From Gemmataceae bacterium (GTDB lineage Bacteria > Planctomycetota > Planctomycetia > Gemmatales > Gemmataceae), in assembly GCA_028288765.1 (NCBI GenBank), contig JAQGHQ010000188.1, forward strand, positions 1 to 50,203: DNA of 50,203 nucleotides, written 5' to 3'. Position 1 is the first letter of the stretch, and each line of letters begins with the position of its first letter. Below the pieces are notes generated by a model, which saw nothing but the letters and a program-made list of their open reading frames with translations, was not told the DNA's origin and searched no databases. A program made the translations under genes and the position numbers. Shown in pieces: positions 25,601-31,886 of the stretch.

Positions 25601-27292
25601 GAATGTGTCCTCCGCACGCTCCTCCGACGCCCCGGCCAGGCAGCGGGCGTGGACCTCCTCCCACCGCCCCGGGTAGTCCGGGAACGTGGCGGCGAGTGAC
25701 CCCCCGGTCAGGTCGCCGTCGCCCAGCCGGAAGTCGGTCTGCCACCGGCGGCTGTACGCGAGGTACCTCATCTCGCGGTCGAACATGGCCACCGCCGCCG
25801 GGGCGGTGCGGACGAACTGCCGGAGCCGTTCCTCGCTGGCCCGGAGCGCCGCCTCCGCCCGCTTCCGCTCGGTCAGGTCGTGCCACACCACGAGCAGGAC
25901 GGACGCTCGGTTGAGTTCGACCGGGGTGAGGGTAACCTCGCACGGGAACACGTCCCCGTCCGTCCGCCGGTGCCACCAGTCGAACCGGTGGTGCCCGGTC
26001 CGCCGGGCGGTCGCGTCCATCTCGACGCACTTTTCCAGGGACCGCCGGCCGTCCGGCTGGAACTCGGGGGACAGGACGGCGGGGTGCAGACCGAGGACTT
26101 CGGCCTTGTCCTTGCAGCGGAGCATGTCCACCGCGGCCCGGTTGCAGTCGATGATCCCGCCGGCCTCGGCGAACAGCAGGTGGGCGTCCGACGAACACTC
26201 GAACAGGACCCGGAGCGTCTCCTCCCCCCGCTTGATGGGGGTGATGTCGACGACCGTCCCGACGAACCCGGTCGTGGCCCCGGCGGCGTCCCGCAGGGCG
26301 ACCGCCCGGGTCATCGCCCAGGCCACGCCCCCGTCCGGGTGGACGAACCGGTACTCCAGGGCCATGCACCCGCCCGAGGCGACCGCGGCCTGCCACGCCC
26401 GCGTGACCCGGGCCCTGTCGTCCGGGTGGACGGCGGTGATCAGCCCGGCGGTGGGAACGTCGGCGGGCACGCCCGCGATCGCGCACAGGCGGTCGTTGAT
26501 GTAGGTCCGCCGCCCGGCGGCGTCCGTCTCGAAAATCCCGACCGGGGAGTGGCTGGCCAGGGTCCGGAATCGGGCCTCGCTCGCCCGCAGTTCCTCCGTC
26601 CGGCGGGTGAGTTCGGTGGTCCGATCCAGGACCGCCTGCTCGACCGCTTCGTGGGCCCGCTCCAGGCCGGCCCGGCGGTGTGCACTCGCCCTCATCTCCC
26701 GCACGCTCAGGCGGACCGCGACGGCGAGGAAGGCGCACTCGAACACCATCCAGACGACGTACTCGACCCACCGCCAGTCGGCCCCGTCCGCCGTCCCGTA
26801 GATCGAGACCGGCCACAAGTACCCCTGCGCGAGGTGGTCGGCGGTGACCACGGCCGCGCCCGTCATCAGGACCCGCGGGTCGCGGTAGATCGACAGGAAG
26901 GCGAGCGACCCGAACACGTGGAAGTGGGCCTCGATCCGCCCGGCCAGGAGGTGGATCAGGACCGCGCCGATGACCATTTGTGCGACCGCGACGACGTGGC
27001 GGGTCAGGACCCGGGTCGGGCGGGTGACCGCGAGCCGGACGGCGTACACAACGACGACCCCGCCGAGTCCCACGGCGATCCAGACGTGCGGGTGGGCCCG
27101 GCCGGCCACCCCGGTCCAGATGGACGGAGAGACCCAGGCGGCGAGGGCGACCGCCGCCGCCCACTGGACGACCAGGAACCGGGCGAACAGTCGGCTCGTC
27201 CGCCGGCACAACCGGTCGAATTCGTCCCCGAACAGTTCGTCCCCTCGGGAAAGAAGGGCGGGGTCGATCCGCGGCCCGGGCTCGGCAGTCAT
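22667..27292 (-). CDS. Multi-sensor hybrid histidine kinase with receiver and Hpt domains
   Basis: 1541 residues. About 5-6 membrane helices at residues about 30-200 form an N-terminal sensor, followed by a coiled coil, three PAS domains (about 220-600), a GAF domain (about 605-770), two more PAS domains (about 775-1010), HisKA with SHEIRTPMNG (phospho-His1041), HATPase_c (N box near NLVGNAIKF, DTGIGIP, GTGLGL), a receiver with Asp1341 (LILMDVQMPEVDG), and a C-terminal Hpt with AAHGLKGSAG (His1483). This is a complete phosphorelay in one chain: His to Asp to Hpt His, then to an external receiver, most likely the adjacent regulator at 21705. Start ATG 27292 is chosen because the membrane region begins shortly after it. 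An upstream ATG at 27427 would add 45 residues without recognisable features. Confidence 0.9.
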   Translation of the reverse strand: MTAEPGPRIDPALLSRGDELFGDEFDRLCRRTSRLFARFLVVQWAAAVALAAWVSPSIWTGVAGRAHPHVWIAVGLGGVVVVYAVRLAVTRPTRVLTRHVVAVAQMVIGAVLIHLLAGRIEAHFHVFGSLAFLSIYRDPRVLMTGAAVVTADHLAQGYLWPVSIYGTADGADWRWVEYVVWMVFECAFLAVAVRLSVREMRASAHRRAGLERAHEAVEQAVLDRTTELTRRTEELRASEARFRTLASHSPVGIFETDAAGRRTYINDRLCAIAGVPADVPTAGLITAVHPDDRARVTRAWQAAVASGGCMALEYRFVHPDGGVAWAMTRAVALRDAAGATTGFVGTVVDITPIKRGEETLRVLFECSSDAHLLFAEAGGIIDCNRAAVDMLRCKDKAEVLGLHPAVLSPEFQPDGRRSLEKCVEMDATARRTGHHRFDWWHRRTDGDVFPCEVTLTPVELNRASVLLVVWHDLTERKRAEAALRASEERLRQFVRTAPAAVAMFDREMRYLAYSRRWQTDFRLGDGDLTGGSLAATFPDYPGRWEEVHARCLAGASEERAEDTFTRPDGAVDYLRWEAQPWPDAAGGVGGLILFTEVVTDQVRVRRRAQIQHAAAQALAASSLSHAVSTVLQAVCRHMSWEVGEYWQAAADGLTLRFVAGWHVPAAADFAGASAGFTLARGQGLPGRVWVAGRPHHVPDLSGDPEFLWAAAWSGLRSAVAFPVVVGGRVVGVIDFVTSRPAALGADDQAMLDGLAGQVGQRVERARTEEALRESVERFRGAFEHAAIGMALVAPDGHWLRVNRSLCEIVGYTEEELRTRTFQDITHPDDLAADVALVGQILAGDIPTYAMEKRYYHKSGRVVRVLLNVSLVRDAAGQPLYFVSQIKDITARKQAEEDLRRTRGQLLDAIESLDAGIVMYGPDERLIVCNTRYKEIYPAVAADMVPGAWSEDILRAFCRAGGGPPAGPTADEWVARQLAAHRAPASPSEQQHGGRWIRVSDRRTRDGGLVSLRTDVTDLKEAQHAAEGASRAKSEFVANMSHEIRTPMNGILGMTELVLETDLTRDQRESLGLVKSSAVALLGVINDVLDFSKIEAGKLDLNPTPLVLRDLVEDTLKALARGAHEKGLELICALAPDLPGVVTGDPVRLRQVLTNLVGNAIKFTDRGEVVIRAEADAGADGYRLRVAVSDTGIGIPADRLQAVFDPFVQADGSTTRKYGGTGLGLTICSRLVGLMGGRVWAESEVGLGSTFRFEVGLGRAPAAAAALAAGADQAAAAPPPPGGDRGARSRALRVLLAEDQPVNQRYAVRLLEKLGHTITVAGTGREAVAAAAARPFDLILMDVQMPEVDGFEATGLIRRAEAGTGRRTPVVAITAHAMKGDRERCLAAGMDDYLSKPVVRDELLEVLARVAARPAAPGPAAGPPGATAGPAVYDRETALDRVDGDAALLAELAGLFRTGAGRVLGDIRRAVTTGNAADIRRAAHGLKGSAGCLGGTATVEAAARLEVIGAVGDLPAAAGALAALDRELSLFVAALGATSGPV

Positions 27293-27988
27293 GGACGGCC
27301 CCAACAGGGCGACCCGGCGGAAGACGGCCTCCGCCGGCCGGGGTGAAAGGTCATGGGACGAAGCACCGGTCCGGAGGGCGGCGAACCCGCGGCTACCGGG
27401 CCGACCTGCCAGTTCCGACGACGACATCCCGTGTAGCCCGGTACTGCCAAGGCCGCGGCTTGACTGTTCCGGCCTGACGGGCGGCGAAGACTCTCACGGG
27501 ACGAAGCGGGATGTGAATACCATAGCTCAAAGGACGTGCCGCGCGCGGGAGCATTTAGGTGGAAGGCGAATTCGACCCCGGAAGTGAAACCGAGGGTCTC
27601 GATCTTTGAGCGGCGGGCTCGTTCCGTTGCCCGGCGCGGAGGTCGGCCGCCCGGGTTCGGACACCGGCACCAACTCGGGTCAGTAATGACCGCGCCCCAG
27701 CTGCTCAGGTCGCACCGGGTCGACTACGCCGGAAGAGCTGAAACCCTGCACCACTGACCGGACCCCGTCGACGGTAGCGGATCACCGCCGGGAGCGACAA
27801 TTTCTCTCTTTCTTTGTGTACGGATGCCGACTATACTTTCATCCATGATGGACAGGTGTAACGATTCATCCGGTGGCCCGGGTGAGACCCGGCGGGTCGA
27901 TCGCGAACCCCGACACCCTCCCGTACCCAGGAGCCGAGCGTCCGTGGAGGAACCCCGGCCGACCACCCCACCTTACCCGGAGCCCGCC
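27293..27988. other. Divergent spacer between histidine kinase and lexA
   Basis: About 700 bases. No supported gene is visible; an in-frame upstream extension of lexA to 27824 is treated as untranslated. A TATACT box at 27832-27837 is the best lexA promoter candidate. I could not identify a clear promoter for the histidine kinase on the other strand. Confidence 0.5.
27832..27852 (+). promoter_or_regulatory. Candidate lexA -10 box and adjacent palindrome
   Basis: GACTATACT contains a good -10 (TATACT, 27832-27837); the upstream CTTTCT/TTTGTG is only a weak -35. A perfect 5+1+5 palindrome TCCATGATGGA lies at 27842-27852 where transcription would start, and a CGGATGCCG motif lies just upstream at 27821-27829. 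LexA usually represses its own gene, so one of these may be the SOS operator, but the LexA box of this lineage is not known to me. Confidence 0.3.
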
Positions 27989-28618
27989 ATGACCGAGAGC
28001 ACCCCCCTGACGGCCAAGCAACAGGCGATCTACAACTTCATCCGCAAGCACATCGAGACGAAGGGCTTCCCGCCGGCCATCCGGGACATCTGCGAGGCGT
28101 TCTCGATCTCCTCCCCGAACGGGGTGATGTGCCACCTGAAGGCGCTCCAGAAGAAGGGGTACATCAACCGGGTCGAGAAGCGGGACAACAAGCAGCGGGC
28201 GCAGGCCCGGGGGATCACGATTCCCGGCGTGTCGGCGGGCGGGTTCAGCCTCCCGCTCCGCGGCGTCGTGGCCGCCGGTCGGGCGATCGAGGCGGAGGAG
28301 CAGGACGACCACCTGGAACTGCGGGACATGTTCGGCGGGGACGACCTGTACGTGGTCAAGGTGAAGGGCCAGTCGATGATCGACGGGCACATCGCCGACG
28401 GCGACTTCGTCGTGATCCGGAAGCGGGAGACGTGCGAGAACGGGGAGAAGGTGGTCGCCATGGTGGACCGGGCGATGACCCTGAAGAAGTACTACAAGAA
28501 GAAAGACCAGATCCGACTGGAGCCGATGAACGCGACGATGGAGCCGATCGTGGTCGACCCGGCCCGGCAAGACGTCCACATCCTCGGGGTGCTCGCGGGC
28601 GTCATCCGGAAGTGTTGA
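27989..28618 (+). CDS. lexA: LexA repressor (SOS response)
   Basis: 209 residues. The N-terminal winged helix (about residues 1-70) carries LTAKQQAIYNFIRKHIETKGFPPAIRDICEAF, the LexA DNA-binding motif. The C-terminal S24 autoprotease domain has the self-cleavage Ala-Gly bond in VVAAGRAIEA, the catalytic Ser in GQSMIDGHI and the catalytic Lys in GEKVVAMV. On RecA-stimulated self-cleavage it derepresses DNA-repair genes. Start ATG 27989 matches the usual LexA N-terminus; the frame is open upstream to 27824 (with ATGs at 27845 and 27848 just after the -10 box), so a 48-residue leaderless N-terminal extension is possible but less likely. No other SOS gene is adjacent. Confidence 0.93.
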   Translation: MTESTPLTAKQQAIYNFIRKHIETKGFPPAIRDICEAFSISSPNGVMCHLKALQKKGYINRVEKRDNKQRAQARGITIPGVSAGGFSLPLRGVVAAGRAIEAEEQDDHLELRDMFGGDDLYVVKVKGQSMIDGHIADGDFVVIRKRETCENGEKVVAMVDRAMTLKKYYKKKDQIRLEPMNATMEPIVVDPARQDVHILGVLAGVIRKC

Positions 28619-29151
28619 GACGGAAGGCGGGCCGGCGGCAGCGCCTCGCCTGGATCGGCCGGTTCCGGCGGACCGTCGTATCGGCCCGCCCCTCGCAAGC
28701 CTTTCAACACATCAAGAAGCCCCTCAATCTCGCGCCGTACCCACCCACCCCGGGACTGCGGCCAGGTTATTGGAGGCGTTTTCGACAACTTCTCGGATCA
28801 GAACCGGCGAGAGACGGCTTTGCACGCCCGAAGGGGGTTCACAGCCCGATGTCCCTGCGCCATGTCACATGCCACCCTTCCTCCGTTACCGTCGTCCCCA
28901 CGACCGGAGGGCGGCGATCCACACCGACAGTCCGGAAGTGACGGCCCGAACATCACTTTTCCCGAGGCGGCCGGGCGATCGGGCTTCCGCTAAACCCAAT
29001 CCGGTGCTACGCTATCATGTGAGAGCGGCCGGTTCTCCGGCCCCGTTTCCGATCCGTCCCGGCACCGCCTCGCCCGACAGACCGTGGAAACGAACGGCGG
29101 GAACCTTTACACTCTCATTTCGCCTCTCCCAAACGGCTCAGGAGAGCTGTA
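28619..29151. other. Spacer of about 530 bases
   Basis: Between lexA and the small lipoprotein gene, both plus strand. A CGAAGGGGGTTCACAGCCC stretch at about 28829 is a weak relative of the 2927/40126 repeat family. TACACT at 29108-29113 is a possible -10 for the lipoprotein gene, but no -35 match is convincing. No gene or RNA was recognised. Confidence 0.45.
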
Positions 29152-29613
29152 ATGATGGCGTTACGGATGACCCGACCGGATACCGATCGCCGATGCCAGA
29201 CCCGGGGAACACGCCGGGTGGGGTCCCTGAGGGGACTGGCGATGTGGCTGGGTGTGGTTCTGGTCGGGATGACGGGGTGCAGCGGGGAATCACAGGACGG
29301 GGGCCTCGGCGGCGTCCCGAGCCCGGACCCGTATCGCCCGTCCATGACTCAACTGCCGGCGCCGGCACCTGATCGGATCGTCTATAAGGGTGGGACGCTG
29401 ACGATGTACGATCTGCCGGCGGGCCGGTGGATGGTGCAACGGCCCGGAGCTCCGTACCCGTACCCGATCGGGCCGAAGCACACATTGCCCGAGGGTTTGG
29501 ACGCGGAGAACATTTTCGTCTACTACTGCCGGCCGGGCGGTCAGCAGTCCGGACACGTGTCGCTGGCCCAGATCCAGGCCGCCGGGCGGGAGCACGACAG
29601 TCAGATTCGGTAA
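29152..29613 (+). CDS. Small putative lipoprotein
   Basis: 153 residues. A basic N-terminus leads to a hydrophobic stretch MWLGVVLVGMTGC that ends in a lipobox-like MTGC with Cys near residue 43, so it is probably a lipoprotein anchored after the Cys. The mature part is proline-rich and contains GGTLTMYDLPAGRWMVQRPGAPYPYPIGPK. No known domain was recognised. ATG 29152 has GGAG at suitable spacing (GGAGAGCTGTAATG). A shorter start at ATG 29242 would place the signal peptide right at the N-terminus. Confidence 0.65.
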   Translation: MMALRMTRPDTDRRCQTRGTRRVGSLRGLAMWLGVVLVGMTGCSGESQDGGLGGVPSPDPYRPSMTQLPAPAPDRIVYKGGTLTMYDLPAGRWMVQRPGAPYPYPIGPKHTLPEGLDAENIFVYYCRPGGQQSGHVSLAQIQAAGREHDSQIR

Positions 29614-29630
29614 CCCTCCCTCACCCTTGG

Positions 29631-29794
29631 CGGGAAATCCGAATTTCGAAGTACGAAACCCGAAGCAAACCCAAATCCCAATACTGAAACAAGCCCCGAG
29701 CCGAATCTTCCCTGGCTCGGGGCTTGTTTCAGTATTGGGATTTCGGATATTTGAATGTGTTTCGGGTTACGTGCTTTGAATTTCGGATTTCCCG
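29631..29794. repeat. 164-bp near-palindrome with a 30-bp perfect core stem
   Basis: The core arms 29673-29702 and 29714-29743 are exact 30-bp reverse complements around an 11-base loop; the inner stem contains CCCCGAGCC. Outside the core, GGGAAATCCGAA blocks and CGAAAC phrases continue the symmetry imperfectly to 29631 and 29794, and the outer parts are AT-rich. It lies between two plus-strand genes and could act as a strong terminator of the lipoprotein transcript. The TTCGAA/CCGAAAT wording resembles a dispersed repeat type. Confidence 0.85.
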
Positions 29795-29813
29795 ATCTGT
29801 TTCGGATGCGGTG

Positions 29814-31217
29814 ATGTTCCGAGACGTTTCCGACCAGATCGCCCACAACCCACCGGGCCGGTATTCCGGGGTGGCGGTGGCGGACGTGGACGGGGACGGC
29901 CGGTTCGAATTCGTGGTGGCCGGGTTCGCGGGCCCGAACCGCGTGCTGAAGTGGGCGGGCGGCCAGCTGCGGGACATAGCCCCGCCCGTACTCGCCGACC
30001 CGGACCGGCAGGCAGTCGGGGTCACGGCCGCCGACCTCGACGGGGACGGGGCCGAAGAGCTGTACGTCCTCAACACCGACACGTTCACCGGGCCGAAGTG
30101 GTTCGCTGACCGGCTGTTCAAGCGGGCCCCCGACGGCCAGTGGGAAGACCTGTTCGCCCGGCCCGCAAACCGCCCGGTGTGGAACCTCGCCGCCGGGCGC
30201 GCCGTGGCGGCGATCGACCGCCGGGGCGGCGGCCGGTACGGGTTCTTCGTGGCGAACTGCGGGCAGCCGGCCCGGCTGTACGAGCTCGGCCCCGCCGGCC
30301 TGCTGGTGGACCTCGCCCCGCCGCTGGAGCTGAGTCGCGCCGCCGGCGCGTGGGGGGTACTCGCGGCCCCGCTCTTCGGGGCCCACACGGACCTCTTTTG
30401 CGCGAACGAAGGCGGCCCCAACTTCCTGTTCCGCAATCGCGGTAACGGGACGTTCGAGGAGTGCGCGGGCGGCCTCCAGCTCGCCGACCCGGACGAACAC
30501 GGGCGGGCGGCGGCGGCGGTGGACTTGGACGGCGACGGCCGGCTCGACCTGTGTTGGGGGAACTGGGAGGGGCCGCACCGGCTGATGGTCCGCCGGGCGG
30601 ACCGGGCGGCGTGGCGGGACCGGGCGACGCCGGGGTTGGCTTTCCCGTCGGCGGTGCGGACGGTGATCGCGGCCGACTTCGACAACGACGGGCACGACGA
30701 GCTCTTCTTCAACAACGCCGGCGAACCGAACCGGCTGTTCCGAATCCTGGCGGGCGGGGGGCATGAGCCCGTGGAGGCTCACACCCTGACCATGCTCGAC
30801 GCGGGCGACGCGGCAGAACCAGACGGGCCCGGTACGGGGGCGGCGGTCGCAGACATTGATGGCGACGGGGTGCTCGAGCTGCTCGTGGCGCACGGGGAAT
30901 CGAGCCCGCAGCCGCTGGGCGTCTACAAGGCCCGGGGCACGGCCGGGAACGGGTGGCTGCGGGTCCTTCCGCGGACGCGGTTCGGAGCCCCGGCCCGGGG
31001 GGCGGTGGTGCGGGCGGGGATCGGCGGGCGGGTGATGGTGAAGGTGATTGACGGCGGGAGCGGCTTCATGTGTCAGATGGAGCCGGTCGCTCATTTCGGC
31101 CTCGGCCGCGCAACGCGGGTCGACCGGGTGACGGTAACGTGGCCGGACGGCGCAGCTCTGGCGCTGCCCAACCCGGATTTGAACTGCACGTACTCCGTCC
31201 CGTACCCGGGGAGCTGA
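29814..31217 (+). CDS. CRTAC-type FG-GAP protein with ASPIC/UnbV domain
   Basis: 467 residues. Six or so FG-GAP/VCBS blades with Asp-rich loops (DVDGDGRFEF, DLDGDGAEEL, DLDGDGRLDL, DFDNDGHDEL, DIDGDGVLEL) form a beta-propeller. The C-terminal about 70 residues (GGSGFMCQMEPVAHFGLGRA and VTWPDG) match the ASPIC/UnbV domain. Relatives are usually secreted; here ATG 29814 leaves no signal peptide. The frame is open upstream to 29724, but that part is translated palindrome and was rejected. GTG 29811 is an alternative. Function is unknown, possibly binding or adhesion with Ca in the loops. Its stop is one base from the stop of the convergent gene at 31219. Confidence 0.8.
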   Translation: MFRDVSDQIAHNPPGRYSGVAVADVDGDGRFEFVVAGFAGPNRVLKWAGGQLRDIAPPVLADPDRQAVGVTAADLDGDGAEELYVLNTDTFTGPKWFADRLFKRAPDGQWEDLFARPANRPVWNLAAGRAVAAIDRRGGGRYGFFVANCGQPARLYELGPAGLLVDLAPPLELSRAAGAWGVLAAPLFGAHTDLFCANEGGPNFLFRNRGNGTFEECAGGLQLADPDEHGRAAAAVDLDGDGRLDLCWGNWEGPHRLMVRRADRAAWRDRATPGLAFPSAVRTVIAADFDNDGHDELFFNNAGEPNRLFRILAGGGHEPVEAHTLTMLDAGDAAEPDGPGTGAAVADIDGDGVLELLVAHGESSPQPLGVYKARGTAGNGWLRVLPRTRFGAPARGAVVRAGIGGRVMVKVIDGGSGFMCQMEPVAHFGLGRATRVDRVTVTWPDGAALALPNPDLNCTYSVPYPGS

Positions 31218-31218
31218 C

Positions 31219-31864
31219 TCACGCCGCGGCCGGCTGTGGGACCGGGCCGACCATGTGAACCAGAATGCCGAGGAGCCGGTCGACCTGGGCGATTGTGTAC
31301 TCGGCCAGGTCGATGCTCACCCGCCCGCCACTCAGCTGGAGGAATTTCCACAGGCTGCCGGTTGTGACGCACCCGAAGACCGGGTCAGAGGGGGCGTTGT
31401 GCCGACGGTTGTACTGGACTACCCCTTCCATTGCCGCGATACATTGCCCGAGACCGTCCGGGATGCTGTCCCGCTTGGCCTCAAATATGAGGACCTCTGG
31501 GGCGCCGATCATCGCCCGTTGAGGGCCGCGGCTGATGACGAAGTCGCAATACCCGGTCAGCCGGGTCCGCCTCGAACTCCACCCCGGCATTCAGGCTAAT
31601 GTGCCCGCGATACCGCCCCCAGAGGTCGAGTAGTACAGGGCCGACCATCCAGATCATCCGGGCGACTTCACTGTGGGCGGCCGGGCCGAGCTGGGCACCG
31701 GGCGGGAGGGCGGCCTTGACCGGTTCGCCGGGTGATATCGGTGGGATGTGGGCGTACATGTCGGGGATGGTTTCCTCGGTAAGACCGAGTTGTGGAACCA
31801 CGTCCGGGTAGGTGAATCGCGAAACGACATCGCCGGTTCTCCGCGGGTGCGGGCATTTTACCAC
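31219..31864 (-). pseudogene. Frameshifted PD-(D/E)XK-nuclease-like gene
   Basis: Two overlapping minus-strand frames (31864 to 31481 and 31590 to 31219) read as one about 215-residue protein if one base is restored near 31560. The upstream part reads FTYPDVVPQLGL...LLDLWGRYRGHISLNAGVEFEADP and then turns into unrelated sequence; the downstream part continues RLTGYCDFVISRGPQ...VLIFEAKRDSIPDGLGQCIAAMEG. The joined protein has a Glu, Asp, Glu-x-Lys, Gln pattern typical of PD-(D/E)XK nucleases. The break falls in a C-rich run, so it may be a sequencing or assembly error. The start is a GTG at 31864. It lies 22 bases after the kinase-LRR gene. Confidence 0.6.
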
Positions 31865-31886
31865 ACGTGGACCGTGACCCGTCCGG

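Noticed and set aside
27824..27988. N-terminal extension of LexA as the main start
   Set aside because: No LexA-like sequence before 27989 and no ribosome site; kept only as a possibility in the findings.
29724..29813. Upstream extension of the CRTAC protein
   Set aside because: It is encoded by the palindrome and has no similarity to the family; ATG 29814 is adopted.
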